DNA of 64,000 bases from RGIG2000 sp045612665 (GCA_045612665.1 JAZKZO010000052.1:1-64000); one strand, 5' to 3'. Numbered from the stretch's first letter, positions 17,535 to 25,556 are shown. The notes: generated by a model not told the origin, from the sequence alone. Made by a program: numbers and translations.

Positions 17535-18746
17535 TTATTTTATGATAATTTGATGTGGCAATCCGTTTTTGAATTCAGGAAAGCGCTCTCCCTGTATCAA
17601 CGGAAGAACGTATTTTACGCATTCCTTTGTTGCCGAGCATTCATCCTCACCGATAAAGCTATCGGGGACAAATTTAACCTTGTTTGCAACGTCGCACGCA
17701 TTAGCGTACGAAATCTCTATTTTATAATCTCCGTGGGCACGCACGAACACGGGAACTGTTCCGTTTTCGCCATCAAGTGCGAGCTTAACTGCCTCTTTAC
17801 CGATTAAAATGCTTTCCTCAATGTCGGTTTTTGACGAGAGGTGAGATGCGCATCTTTGAGGCACATTTAGCTCAATTGCGCGAGTTTTACAGCCGAGCCT
17901 GCCCTTTACAAGGCTTGCAAGTGCTATTGCCGAGCCACAAAGCTGACGGTTTCCAAACGCATCAACCGAGTTGTTATGGCAAACGTATTCACCGTCGGAA
18001 TAGCGAATTCCCTCGCTTATTGCAACTACGACGTCGTTGTGGTCGCCAAGCACGCGCTCAACGTCGGAAATAAACTTATCGTTATCAAAGGCGCGCTCAG
18101 GAAAATAAATTAAGTCAACGCCCTTTCCATCAAGCGCGCAAAGGGATGCCGAGGCTGTAAGCCAACCGCTATCTCTACCCATAATTTCAACAATAGTAAC
18201 CGCCCTTTGCGTATAAACGGCACAGTCGCGAATTATCTCCTTTAAGGTAGTGGCAATATATTTACATGCCGAGCCATAGCCCGGTGTATGATCCGTTATA
18301 ACAAGGTCATTGTCAATCGTCTTTGGCACTCCGACAACCACGATATCAAGCGAATTTTTCGCAACATATTGCGAAAGCTTATCAACCGTATCCATCGAAT
18401 CGTTACCACCGATATAGAAAAAGTAACGGATGTTGTGCTTTTTTAGCACACTGACGATTTTCTCGTATCTAGACTCATCAGTGCCAAGCGACGGTAGACA
18501 CAAGCGACAAGTGCCGAGGGCGCTGGCGGGTGTTAGCTCAAGCGCTTCAAGATCTCTTTCGTCCTCAAAAAAAGAAAAAAGGTCGACAATATCATCCCTT
18601 AAAAGCCCCTCTATGCCGTTTTTCATACCGTAGAGGCGATTTATTTTTCCACTTTCAAGGCAAGCCCTGATAACTCCGGAAAGAGTTGCGTTTATTGCAC
18701 AGGTTGGGCCACCTGACTGACCAACGATAGCATTAAATTCACTCAT
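17535..18746 (-). CDS. pfp: Diphosphate-dependent 6-phosphofructokinase
   Basis: Interconverts fructose 6-phosphate and fructose 1,6-bisphosphate using pyrophosphate. Both residues that separate PPi from ATP enzymes point to PPi: GGNDSMDT (113-120) has Asp where ATP enzymes have Gly, and GVPKTIDND has Lys where ATP enzymes have Gly. The N-terminal IVGQSGGPTCAIN and catalytic TIDND are intact. The 403-residue length fits the PPi group. The ATG at 18746 is chosen for its AAAGGAGAG site; an upstream in-frame start at 18779 has none. An ATP-type enzyme is encoded at 40579-41649, so both forms exist here. Confidence 0.9.
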   Translation of the reverse strand: MSEFNAIVGQSGGPTCAINATLSGVIRACLESGKINRLYGMKNGIEGLLRDDIVDLFSFFEDERDLEALELTPASALGTCRLCLPSLGTDESRYEKIVSVLKKHNIRYFFYIGGNDSMDTVDKLSQYVAKNSLDIVVVGVPKTIDNDLVITDHTPGYGSACKYIATTLKEIIRDCAVYTQRAVTIVEIMGRDSGWLTASASLCALDGKGVDLIYFPERAFDNDKFISDVERVLGDHNDVVVAISEGIRYSDGEYVCHNNSVDAFGNRQLCGSAIALASLVKGRLGCKTRAIELNVPQRCASHLSSKTDIEESILIGKEAVKLALDGENGTVPVFVRAHGDYKIEISYANACDVANKVKFVPDSFIGEDECSATKECVKYVLPLIQGERFPEFKNGLPHQIIIK

Positions 18747-18779
18747 GGCTCTCTCCTTTGTTTTTATCAACATATACAT

Positions 18780-18808
18780 AGTATATCACAAGCGCGCGCA
18801 AAAGTAAA
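18780..18808 (-). promoter_or_regulatory. Promoter of the phosphofructokinase-DUF1846 unit
   Basis: TTTACT (18808-18803), 17 bases, TATACT (18785-18780) on the minus strand, with a TG one base before the -10 element (extended -10). Confidence 0.6.
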
Positions 18809-18848
18809 GGGCTGAATTTATTTTTTACATTTTTTTAATTTTAATTCA

Positions 18849-18873
18849 AAAACGCCACACGAGGTGGCGTTTT
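18849..18873 (-). terminator. Intrinsic terminator after acyltransferase-like gene
   Basis: Stem AAAACGCCAC (18849-18858) and GTGGCGTTTT (18864-18873), loop of five. On the minus strand it follows the stop at 18875 and is trailed by T-rich sequence. Confidence 0.8.
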
Positions 18874-18874
18874 C

Positions 18875-19846
18875 TTATTTTATGTCTTCAAACACCTGTG
18901 CAGGTGCGTCATCAAGGCATTCGGGATGCTTAAAGCATGCTCTTATCACCTTGAGTGCCGATGCATAATAGAAGCCGTCGCAAATACGCTCATCAAGATT
19001 ATAGGTTATCTCGGTAAAGCTATGCTTTGTAACGCTTCCGTCCTCGTTTACCAAAAGCTCTCTTTGCTTTGAGCCAAAGGATATGAACGCGGGAACTGTA
19101 CCGAAATCGTAAAGATGATGCACGATAGGCGGAATTCCGAGCGAGCCCATTGAGGTTATAAAAAGCGATGCGTGGAACGGGCTAAGCCTTGTCAAAAACT
19201 TGGGCAAAAGTCCGCAATAGTCAAGAAATCTCAAAAATCTGATTGTCCAACGAAGCAAAAGCCCCGGAATAAAGTTAAGCGCCTTTGCGAGCTTATCAAA
19301 CTTACTGTTTGGCTTTGCGCGATACTCCTCGATTTTGCCGTTCATAATTCTATAAACGTCATCAGCGGTAGCCGATGGGTCGATTATAACCTTAACGACG
19401 GTATCGGGCGATTCAAGAGTCATTTCCTTCTTAACGACGAGGGAAATTTCAATTTTCTTTCTTGTATAAATCTTTTGACCGCGAATAAAGCGATTAATAG
19501 CCGGTCTTTGAGAAACTGCACGCACGTATGCTGCAAGAATCACGTGCATAAGGTTAAAGCCAACAAGTCCCTCCGACTGCTTTTTCTTGATATACTCGTC
19601 AATCTTTGGCATACTGATTCTATCAAAAATAAAGTTTTGAGAGGTGTTTCTCGTTTCCATTATATAAGGGACAAGACGTTGCATAGGAGCAACTCCTCTT
19701 ACCTTGCGTATCTTATCCTTTTCATAGAGCTTTTTTTCTTTCTTTTTAAGCTTAAGCTCTTCCTTTTTTTGTTTGTCAAGAGCCTTTTGCTCCTGCCTAC
19801 TTAAAGGGCGTTGCTCTTCTGTCATTTCGTTCTTGTTTTCTATCAT
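18875..19846 (-). CDS. 2-oxoacid dehydrogenase E2 acyltransferase-like protein, altered active site
   Basis: A 323-residue stand-alone protein related to the catalytic domain of E2 acyltransferases and chloramphenicol acetyltransferase. After a charged lysine-rich N-terminus (about 1-50) come FNLMHVILAAYVRAV and a C-terminal LDERICDGFYY that aligns with the E2 active-site motif DHRxxDG. The catalytic His is Glu here; Asp and Gly remain. There is no lipoyl domain. The usual acyl transfer is therefore doubtful, and it may have lost or changed activity. The ATG at 19846 has AAGGA upstream; the TTG at 19852 is less likely. It is a single-gene unit. Confidence 0.75.
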   Translation of the reverse strand: MIENKNEMTEEQRPLSRQEQKALDKQKKEELKLKKKEKKLYEKDKIRKVRGVAPMQRLVPYIMETRNTSQNFIFDRISMPKIDEYIKKKQSEGLVGFNLMHVILAAYVRAVSQRPAINRFIRGQKIYTRKKIEISLVVKKEMTLESPDTVVKVIIDPSATADDVYRIMNGKIEEYRAKPNSKFDKLAKALNFIPGLLLRWTIRFLRFLDYCGLLPKFLTRLSPFHASLFITSMGSLGIPPIVHHLYDFGTVPAFISFGSKQRELLVNEDGSVTKHSFTEITYNLDERICDGFYYASALKVIRACFKHPECLDDAPAQVFEDIK

Positions 19847-19889
19847 TTTCAAGTCGTCCTTTTTGGATTTTGTTGATAAATCAATTCAT

Positions 19890-19898
19890 ATTTTACCA
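19890..19898 (-). promoter_or_regulatory. Extended -10 element for acyltransferase-like gene
   Basis: TGGTAAAAT on the minus strand, about 45 bases before the ATG at 19846. No good -35 element was seen, so support is moderate. Confidence 0.4.
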
Positions 19899-19971
19899 CA
19901 AACAAGTAAAAAAATAAATACCTTTTTGAAAAAAACTTCTTTTTTAGAGTCTAGATTTATTTTTCCAAAAG

Positions 19972-20000
19972 TTGATTTTTCATTTATTATGTGATAAAAT
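19972..20000 (+). promoter_or_regulatory. Promoter of the deo operon
   Basis: TTGATT (19972-19977), 17 bases, TAAAAT (19995-20000). It lies just upstream of deoC, whose ATG at 20032 has an AAAGGAGC site. No clear operator palindrome was seen. Confidence 0.6.
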
Positions 20001-20031
20001 ATAAATATAGAACACGCAAAAGGAGCTTTTT

Positions 20032-20697
20032 ATGGAAATTAGCAAGATTATATCAATGGTTGACCACACGCTTTTAAAGCAGGATGCAACCTGGAATGAG
20101 ATAAGGGTTGTTTGCGATGATGCTATCAAGTTCGGCACAGCGTCGGTTTGCATTCCACCGTCATTTGTAAGAGAGGTTAGCGAATACTGTCAGGACAAAA
20201 TGAGAGTTTGCACGGTTATCGGCTTTCCTAACGGATACGCAACCGAAAAGGTAAAGTGCTTTGAAATAAAGGACGCAATCGCAAGCGGTGCGCACGAAAT
20301 CGATACCGTGATCAATATAGGCGACCTAAAGGACAGGCGTTTTACAAAAATCGAAAACGATTTAAGGGCTGAGAGGTTCTTTTGCGGAGATAAAATCTTG
20401 AAGGTTATAATCGAGACCTGCCTTTTGACCGATGACGAGAAAAAGCGCATGTGCGAGATTGTAAGCGAGGTTGGCGCTGATTTTATTAAAACATCCACAG
20501 GCTTTTCAACGGGTGGTGCAACGCGAGAGGATATTGCGCTTTTCGCAAAGCATATTGCCCCTGAGGTTAAAATCAAGGCGGCAGGCGGAATTTCCTCGTT
20601 TGACGATGCACGCGATTTCATTTCGCTCGGTGCATCAAGGCTTGGTACGTCAAGACTTGTAAAAATACTTAAAAATGAAAACGGAGGTGGCTACTAA
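20032..20697 (+). CDS. deoC: Deoxyribose-phosphate aldolase
   Basis: Splits 2-deoxyribose 5-phosphate to glyceraldehyde 3-phosphate and acetaldehyde, the last step of deoxynucleoside catabolism. The 221-residue protein has the Schiff-base lysine in KTSTGF (K153), the conserved second lysine K182 in IKAAGG, and the catalytic Asp91 in EIDTVINIG. It is the first gene of a five-gene plus-strand operon and its TAA overlaps the next ATG (TAATG), indicating translational coupling. Confidence 0.96.
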   Translation: MEISKIISMVDHTLLKQDATWNEIRVVCDDAIKFGTASVCIPPSFVREVSEYCQDKMRVCTVIGFPNGYATEKVKCFEIKDAIASGAHEIDTVINIGDLKDRRFTKIENDLRAERFFCGDKILKVIIETCLLTDDEKKRMCEIVSEVGADFIKTSTGFSTGGATREDIALFAKHIAPEVKIKAAGGISSFDDARDFISLGASRLGTSRLVKILKNENGGGY

Positions 20698-21434
20698 TGG
20701 CTTTATATCCTACTCCACACATAAACGCATCTCCCGAGGATTTCGCTAAAACAGTCCTTATGCCGGGAGATCCGCTTCGTGCTAAATTTATCGCTGAAAG
20801 CTTCCTTGAAAATGCGCGTTTGGTTAACAATGTGCGTGGAATTCAAGGCTATACGGGCACATACAAGGGTGTGCCTGTATCGGTTATGGCAAGTGGTATG
20901 GGAATGCCGTCAATCGGCATTTACTCGCACGAGCTTTTTAGCATTTTCGGTGTTGAAAATATTATTCGCGTAGGCTCAGCAGGCGGTATGCAGGAGAGCA
21001 TCAGGGTAAGAGATATTGTTCTTGGAATGGGCGCTTGCACCGATTCAAATTATGCGAGCAATTTCCGTCTTAACGGCACGTTTGCGCCGATTGCAAGCTA
21101 TAAGCTTTTGAGCACCTGTGTACAAAAGGCGAGTGAGCTTGGACTTACCTACCACGTAGGAAATCTTTTATCCTCAGATGTTTTTTACGGAGATTCCGAG
21201 GGCGTTGCCAAGAGCGATTTGCCTGTAAACAAATGGGGCAAAATGGGCGTTATGGCAGTTGAAATGGAGGCTGCGGCGCTATATATGAACGCATCAAGGC
21301 TTGGCAAAAACGCACTTGCGATTTGCACCGTATCCGACCATCTTATAACAGGTGAGGCTACAAGTGCCGAGGAAAGACAAAACAGCTTTACGCAAATGAT
21401 AACACTTGCGCTTGAAACCGCTATATCACTATGA
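20697..21434 (+). CDS. deoD: Purine-nucleoside phosphorylase, DeoD type
   Basis: Cleaves purine (deoxy)nucleosides with phosphate to base and (deoxy)ribose 1-phosphate. The 245-residue protein carries MPGDPLRAKFIAE near 21-33, SGMGMPSIGIYSHEL near 66-80, the RVGSAGGM segment, VEMEAAALY (nucleoside-binding Glu) near 182-190, and SDHL near 208. It belongs to the hexameric low-molecular-weight class. It overlaps deoC by one base and deoB by four (ATGA). It feeds deoxyribose 1-phosphate to phosphopentomutase. Confidence 0.96.
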   Translation: MALYPTPHINASPEDFAKTVLMPGDPLRAKFIAESFLENARLVNNVRGIQGYTGTYKGVPVSVMASGMGMPSIGIYSHELFSIFGVENIIRVGSAGGMQESIRVRDIVLGMGACTDSNYASNFRLNGTFAPIASYKLLSTCVQKASELGLTYHVGNLLSSDVFYGDSEGVAKSDLPVNKWGKMGVMAVEMEAAALYMNASRLGKNALAICTVSDHLITGEATSAEERQNSFTQMITLALETAISL

Positions 21435-22591
21435 AAAGAGTATTTTTAATTGTTTTAGATAGCTTTGGAATAGGTGCGCTCCCTGATGCCGACAAATTCG
21501 GCGATTTGGGCACAAATACGCTGGGGAGTATCGCTAAATCGCCATTTTTTGCGTGCGACAACCTATCCAAATTAGGGCTTGCAGGCATTGACGGAGTGGC
21601 TCTTACTCCGTCAGATAACGCAATAGGTGCACACGGAAGATGCAAGGAGGCCTCAATGGGCAAGGACACAACCGTTGGGCATTGGGAAATTGCCGGAGTC
21701 ATATCCGAAAATCCTCTTCCTACCTATAAGGACGGATTCCCAAAGGAAGTAATTGACACCTTTGAGGCGCTAACAGGGCGCGGTGTGCTTTGCAATAAGC
21801 CGTATTCTGGCACTGAGGTAATAAAGGATTACGGCAAGGAGCATCTAGAAACAGGTAAGCTTATAGTTTACACCTCGGCTGACAGTGTTTTTCAAATTGC
21901 CGCGCACGAGGATCTTGTTCCTCTTGAAAAGCTTTACGAGTATTGCAAAATCGCAAGAAAAATGCTCGTTGGCGAGCACGGAGTCGGTAGAGTTATTGCA
22001 AGACCGTTTAACGGTGAGGTTGGCAATTTTGTGAGGACCTCGGGCAGACACGACTTCTCTCTTGAGCCAAGCGGTGTAACCATTCTTGATGAAATTTACA
22101 ATTCAGGGCGCGAGGTTATCTCGGTTGGAAAGATATTTGACATTTTCGCAGGTCGCTCCATTAGCAAAAGCTATCCGACGAAGTCGAATACTGACGGAAT
22201 TGAGCGCACGCTCGAAATAATGGATAGCGATTTTGAGGGGCTATGCTTTGTAAATTTAGTTGATTTCGATATGCTCTATGGACACAGAAACGACATAGAC
22301 GGCTATGCCAAGGCGATTGCTGATTTTGACAGAGTGCTACCGAAAATAATGGAAAAGCTACGTGGGGACGATGTGCTAATTATAACCGCCGACCACGGCT
22401 GTGATCCCGGAGATATAAGCACCGACCATTCAAGAGAATACATTCCTTTTCTTATGTACGGAAGCGGAATTGCACCGAAAAATCTTGGAACACGCACCAC
22501 GTATGCCGACATTGGCGCTACCGTGTGTGAGCTTTTGGGCGTTAAGCACGAGGGCGAGGGCACTAGCTTTTTAGGCGAGGTAAAGATATGA
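21431..22591 (+). CDS. deoB: Phosphopentomutase
   Basis: Converts (deoxy)ribose 1-phosphate to the 5-phosphate, linking the phosphorylases to DeoC. The 386-residue alkaline-phosphatase-superfamily protein has metal-site motifs LDSFGIGALPDA (8-19), GKDTTVGHWEI near 77-87, DFDMLYGHRND near 280-290, and ADHGCDPG followed by TDHSREY. Length is typical. Starts with ATGA overlap after deoD and ends with ATGA overlap before cdd, so its level is tied to theirs. Confidence 0.96.
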   Translation: MKRVFLIVLDSFGIGALPDADKFGDLGTNTLGSIAKSPFFACDNLSKLGLAGIDGVALTPSDNAIGAHGRCKEASMGKDTTVGHWEIAGVISENPLPTYKDGFPKEVIDTFEALTGRGVLCNKPYSGTEVIKDYGKEHLETGKLIVYTSADSVFQIAAHEDLVPLEKLYEYCKIARKMLVGEHGVGRVIARPFNGEVGNFVRTSGRHDFSLEPSGVTILDEIYNSGREVISVGKIFDIFAGRSISKSYPTKSNTDGIERTLEIMDSDFEGLCFVNLVDFDMLYGHRNDIDGYAKAIADFDRVLPKIMEKLRGDDVLIITADHGCDPGDISTDHSREYIPFLMYGSGIAPKNLGTRTTYADIGATVCELLGVKHEGEGTSFLGEVKI

Positions 22592-22980
22592 AATACGATT
22601 TTTTAATAAAGGAAGCATTAGAGGCGCAAAAAAGCTCCTATGCTCCGTATTCACATTTTAACGTAGGCGCTGCACTACTTACAAATGACGGAAAAGTATA
22701 CAAGGGCTGTAACGTTGAGAATTCGTCCTACGGGGCGACAATTTGTGCCGAAAGAGTTGCCTTCGGCAATGCTATAAGCGACGGTAAGCGTTCCTTTTCG
22801 GCTATTGCAATCGTTGGTGGCAAGGACCGCTCACATTGTGAGATGGCTATTCCCTGTGGAATGTGTCTTCAGGTGATGAGTGAGCATTGCTCTGATGATT
22901 TTGAAATTGTGCTATGCAAGGGCGAGGAGATTAAGGTATACAAGCTATGCGAGCTTCTCCCAAACAGGTTTAAGCTATGA
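22588..22980 (+). CDS. cdd: Cytidine deaminase
   Basis: Deaminates cytidine and deoxycytidine to uridine forms so that the pyrimidine phosphorylase downstream can use them. The 130-residue protein has the zinc and proton-shuttle residues of the family: C53-A-E55 in TICAERVAF and C90/C93 in PCGMC, plus FNVGAAL and GCNVENSSYG for substrate binding. Overlaps both neighbours by four bases. Confidence 0.96.
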   Translation: MKYDFLIKEALEAQKSSYAPYSHFNVGAALLTNDGKVYKGCNVENSSYGATICAERVAFGNAISDGKRSFSAIAIVGGKDRSHCEMAIPCGMCLQVMSEHCSDDFEIVLCKGEEIKVYKLCELLPNRFKL

Positions 22981-24275
22981 GAATGTACGATATAATCTAT
23001 AAAAAGCGTCTAGGCGATGCGCTCACAAAAGAGGAAATCGACTTTGCCATTAGTGGCTTTGTAAAAGGCGATGTGCCCGACTATCAAATGTCGGCGCTTG
23101 CTATGGCGATTTGCTTTAACGGTATGAGCGCAAATGAAACCTTTTATCTAACAGATGCGATGATGCGCTCGGGCGACATTGTGAATTTAGAGCGTTTTGA
23201 CGGACTGTGTGTCGATAAACACAGCACGGGCGGTGTCGGCGACAAGACAACTCTTATCGTTGCGCCTATCGTTGCTTGCCTTGGTGCAAGAGTTGCGAAG
23301 ATGTCGGGGCGCGGTCTTGGGCACACGGGCGGAACGGTTGACAAGCTCGAGGCTCTTGACGGCTATCGCACCTCTCTTTCAAGCGAGGAATTCCTTGAAC
23401 AGGTTGAGAGAGTTGGAATTGCCGTAACAGGACAAAGTGGAAATTTAGTGCCCGCAGATAAAAAGCTTTACGCGCTTAGGGACGTAACCGCAACGGTTGA
23501 CTCAATTCCACTTATCGCATCAAGCATTATGTCGAAAAAGCTTGCATCGGGCGCTCATTCAATCGTGCTCGACGTAAAATGCGGAAGTGGCGCGTTTATG
23601 AAAAACGAGGACGATGCCACAGCACTTGCCAAGGCTATGGTTGAGATTGGCGAGAGCTTTGGACGCAATGTACGCGCGCTAATTACCGATATGAGCGTGC
23701 CTCTTGGCTCGTTTGTAGGAAATTCGCTTGAGGTTTACGAGGCGATACAGGTTTTAAGCGGAAAGGGCGAGAAGGCTCTTAGCGAGATTTGTATTGCACT
23801 TGCCTCGAATATGATATCTATGGCTCTTGAAATAGATATAGACGAGGCTACAAAAATGGTTGAAAATGCTATTTCAAGTGGCCTAGCGCTCGCAAAATTC
23901 AAGGAATGGATTGGCGCACAGGGTGGCGACACATCAAAAATAGACGATCCTGTATCGCTTTTAGGTGCAAAATACAAGCTCGAATACAAGTCAAGGGGCG
24001 ACGGCTTTATTTATGAAATAGATGCCGAGGGAGTTGGTATTGCATCAATGCTTCTCGGTGCAGGCAGGGCGAAAAAGGACGACGTCATTGACCCTCTTGC
24101 GGGAATTGAGCTTCGTGTAAGCTATGGCAATTATGTAAAAAAAGGCGACACTCTCGCGCTTCTTTACTCATCTGACGCTTCTCTTTTTGAGAGTGCCTGT
24201 GAAAGGCTTGATATCTCGTTCAAGCTAAGCGACGAAAAGCCGAGCGAAAAGGCTCTTATCAAGAAAATAATTTAA
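22977..24275 (+). CDS. pdp: Pyrimidine-nucleoside phosphorylase
   Basis: Phosphorolysis of thymidine, uridine and deoxyuridine. The 432-residue protein shows the family signature SGRGLGHTGGTVDKLEAL near 111-128 and the phosphate/cation site KHSTGGVGDKTTL near 82-94. A C-terminal domain starts near 340. The pdp form (broad pyrimidine specificity, Firmicutes) is favoured over deoA by context and length, but sequence alone cannot fully separate them. Last gene of the deo operon, followed directly by a terminator. Either of two in-frame ATGs six bases apart could be the start. Confidence 0.93.
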   Translation: MRMYDIIYKKRLGDALTKEEIDFAISGFVKGDVPDYQMSALAMAICFNGMSANETFYLTDAMMRSGDIVNLERFDGLCVDKHSTGGVGDKTTLIVAPIVACLGARVAKMSGRGLGHTGGTVDKLEALDGYRTSLSSEEFLEQVERVGIAVTGQSGNLVPADKKLYALRDVTATVDSIPLIASSIMSKKLASGAHSIVLDVKCGSGAFMKNEDDATALAKAMVEIGESFGRNVRALITDMSVPLGSFVGNSLEVYEAIQVLSGKGEKALSEICIALASNMISMALEIDIDEATKMVENAISSGLALAKFKEWIGAQGGDTSKIDDPVSLLGAKYKLEYKSRGDGFIYEIDAEGVGIASMLLGAGRAKKDDVIDPLAGIELRVSYGNYVKKGDTLALLYSSDASLFESACERLDISFKLSDEKPSEKALIKKII

Positions 24276-24303
24276 AAAAAGCACCTACAAGGGTGCTTTT
24301 TCA
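24276..24303 (+). terminator. Intrinsic terminator of the deo operon
   Basis: Stem AAAAAGCACC (24276-24285) and GGTGCTTTTT (24292-24301), loop TACAAG. It begins right after the pdp stop codon. Confidence 0.85.
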
Positions 24304-24325
24304 TATTATGTATAGGGGTGATTTT

Positions 24326-24661
24326 ATGGAATCCGCTTCTATGCTTGAAGAGTTCAAGCGCGAAAATCCGACGCGCAAAATAATCTTTTTGAATGCCACA
24401 AACGAAAAATATTTTGAGGACTACGTGCGATTTAATCTCGATATTTTAAGTGAGGGCTTGAAAGAGCGCGATGTCGACTTTTCTATATGTGAGAATGGAG
24501 TTATAATATATGGGAACGATATTGTAAGGCGACTTCTTTTTGATTGTGCCGTGCTGGGTGCGTGGACTGAGGGTGGTGTACTTTTAAAGCCTTATGCAAG
24601 CGCGTGCGATATAATGAGTGCAGTTTGCAGAATTGGTGAAAAATTCGGCAAATTCTCTTGA
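24326..24661 (+). CDS. Small protein of unknown function
   Basis: A 111-residue, probably soluble protein that I do not recognise. The ATG at 24326 has a GGGGTGA site seven bases upstream; a GTG at 24293 lies inside the terminator and is unlikely. It is charged in the N-terminal half and has a hydrophobic stretch near LLFDCAVLGAW. No signal peptide, membrane segment or known motif. It sits between the deo terminator and the PHP gene, whose predicted promoter overlaps its last codons. Its frame is open and codon use is like its neighbours, so it is probably real. Confidence 0.6.
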   Translation: MESASMLEEFKRENPTRKIIFLNATNEKYFEDYVRFNLDILSEGLKERDVDFSICENGVIIYGNDIVRRLLFDCAVLGAWTEGGVLLKPYASACDIMSAVCRIGEKFGKFS

Positions 24662-24686
24662 CTTTACGCGCACTTAGGTGTAAAAT
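24658..24686 (+). promoter_or_regulatory. Promoter of the PHP-domain gene
   Basis: TTGACT (24658-24663), 17 bases, TAAAAT (24681-24686). The -35 element overlaps the stop codon of the preceding small gene. Confidence 0.65.
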
Positions 24687-24718
24687 TTATTTGTATTAAA
24701 TTTCAGGTGGTATAAAAT

Positions 24719-25384
24719 ATGTTTAGAACAGAGCTTCATTGTCATTCAAGCGACGTTAGCGGTTGTGCAAGAGTCGATGCTGACGTTATAATAGAAAAAT
24801 TCACAAGCGCAGGCTACTCTACGCTCGTGCTATCAAATCATCTTCATCCGTGGACTCACTGCCACGTTAAGAGCGAGAGTTGGAGCGAGCTAATCGACAA
24901 ATATATTGCTTCATATAAGAATCTAAAGGAAAAGGCTAAGGGCAAGCTCAATATTTTGCTCGGAATGGAGCTTCGTGTAAAGGAAAACTCTAACGATTAT
25001 CTTGTTTTCGGCGTTACCGAGGAGTTTTTGAGAGCGCACGAAAACCTTCTTGATATGAACATTTGGGACGTGCATAAGCTAACCTCGGAAAACGGTATGC
25101 TTTTAATTCAAGCGCATCCGTTCCGTGACTCAATGACCGTTACTAATCCAAAGGCTATCGACGGTGTTGAGGTGTTTAACGGACATATGGGACACGATTC
25201 AAGAAACGATATTGCCGAGGCTTGGGCAAACAAGTTCTCTCTTATCAAAACCTCGGGTACTGACTTCCACTATGCAGACGTGCCTACAAATGCCGGTATC
25301 TTGACCGAGAATGAAATCACAACAATGGACGAGCTTGTTGATGTGCTTAAGAGTGGCAATTACGAGCTTGTTAAGGCAAACTAA
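24719..25384 (+). CDS. PHP-domain metal-dependent phosphoesterase-like protein
   Basis: A 221-residue single-domain PHP protein, a family of metal-dependent phosphoesterases that includes histidinol phosphatases. Metal-ligand motifs: HCHSSDVSG at 8-16, SNHLHPW near 40, the LLIQAHPFRD segment near 125-134, and SGTDFHYADVP near 182-192. The natural substrate is unknown. It is transcribed alone from its own promoter and ends at a strong terminator. The ATG at 24719 has AGGTGG nine bases upstream. Confidence 0.8.
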   Translation: MFRTELHCHSSDVSGCARVDADVIIEKFTSAGYSTLVLSNHLHPWTHCHVKSESWSELIDKYIASYKNLKEKAKGKLNILLGMELRVKENSNDYLVFGVTEEFLRAHENLLDMNIWDVHKLTSENGMLLIQAHPFRDSMTVTNPKAIDGVEVFNGHMGHDSRNDIAEAWANKFSLIKTSGTDFHYADVPTNAGILTENEITTMDELVDVLKSGNYELVKAN

Positions 25385-25387
25385 AAG

Positions 25388-25421
25388 AAAAAGAGATTTT
25401 CCGATTGGAAAATCTCTTTTT
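25388..25421. terminator. Bidirectional intrinsic terminator
   Basis: A 15-bp perfect stem, AAAAAGAGATTTTCC (25388-25402) and its complement (25407-25421), with a four-base loop. T-runs on both sides let it serve the PHP gene (plus) and spoVM (minus). Confidence 0.9.
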
Positions 25422-25422
25422 G

Positions 25423-25497
25423 TTACTTTTTAAGCTTGAATATTCTCCGAAGTAAAGGAGTTAATATTTTCGGCGACTTAACAATTACTATTTTCAT
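25423..25497 (-). CDS. spoVM: Stage V sporulation protein M (24 aa)
   Basis: A 24-residue peptide that starts MKIVIVKSPKILTPLLRR. It lines up with B. subtilis SpoVM (26 aa, known family) at Lys2, Lys7, Pro9, Lys10, Leu12 and Arg17; Pro9 matters for recognition of the curved forespore membrane in B. subtilis. The peptide is amphipathic, as SpoVM must be to mark the forespore surface for coat assembly with SpoIVA. A GGGAG site lies eight bases before the ATG. Position supports it: in B. subtilis spoVM lies downstream of prpC-prkC-rsgA, and here it follows rsgA. The ribosome site is inside the 3' arm of a terminator-like hairpin. Confidence 0.85.
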   Translation of the reverse strand: MKIVIVKSPKILTPLLRRIFKLKK

Positions 25498-25502
25498 AAA
25501 TA

Positions 25503-25546
25503 AAACTCCCATTTGGCATTGCTACAATACCATAGTATGGGAGTTT
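25503..25546 (-). terminator. Terminator-like hairpin over the spoVM ribosome site
   Basis: Arms AAACTCCCAT (minus strand 25546-25537) and ATGGGAGTTT (25512-25503) pair perfectly, with an inner TGGTATTG/CAATGCCA stem having one wobble. T-rich sequence follows. It would end the rsgA operon, and the GGGAG of spoVM is in its 3' arm. Confidence 0.75.
25532..25539 (-). promoter_or_regulatory. Candidate SigE-type -10 element for spoVM
   Basis: CATACTAT on the minus strand matches the SigE -10 consensus CATACANT in seven of eight positions. A start about seven bases downstream (near 25525) would exclude the 5' arm of the hairpin. The -35 region is poor, so this is tentative. B. subtilis spoVM is SigE-controlled. 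Confidence 0.35.
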
Positions 25547-25556
25547 CTTATTTTTG

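Noticed and set aside
24293..24325. Upstream GTG start for the 111-residue unknown gene
   Set aside because: The codon lies within the deo terminator stem and has no ribosome site; the ATG at 24326 does.
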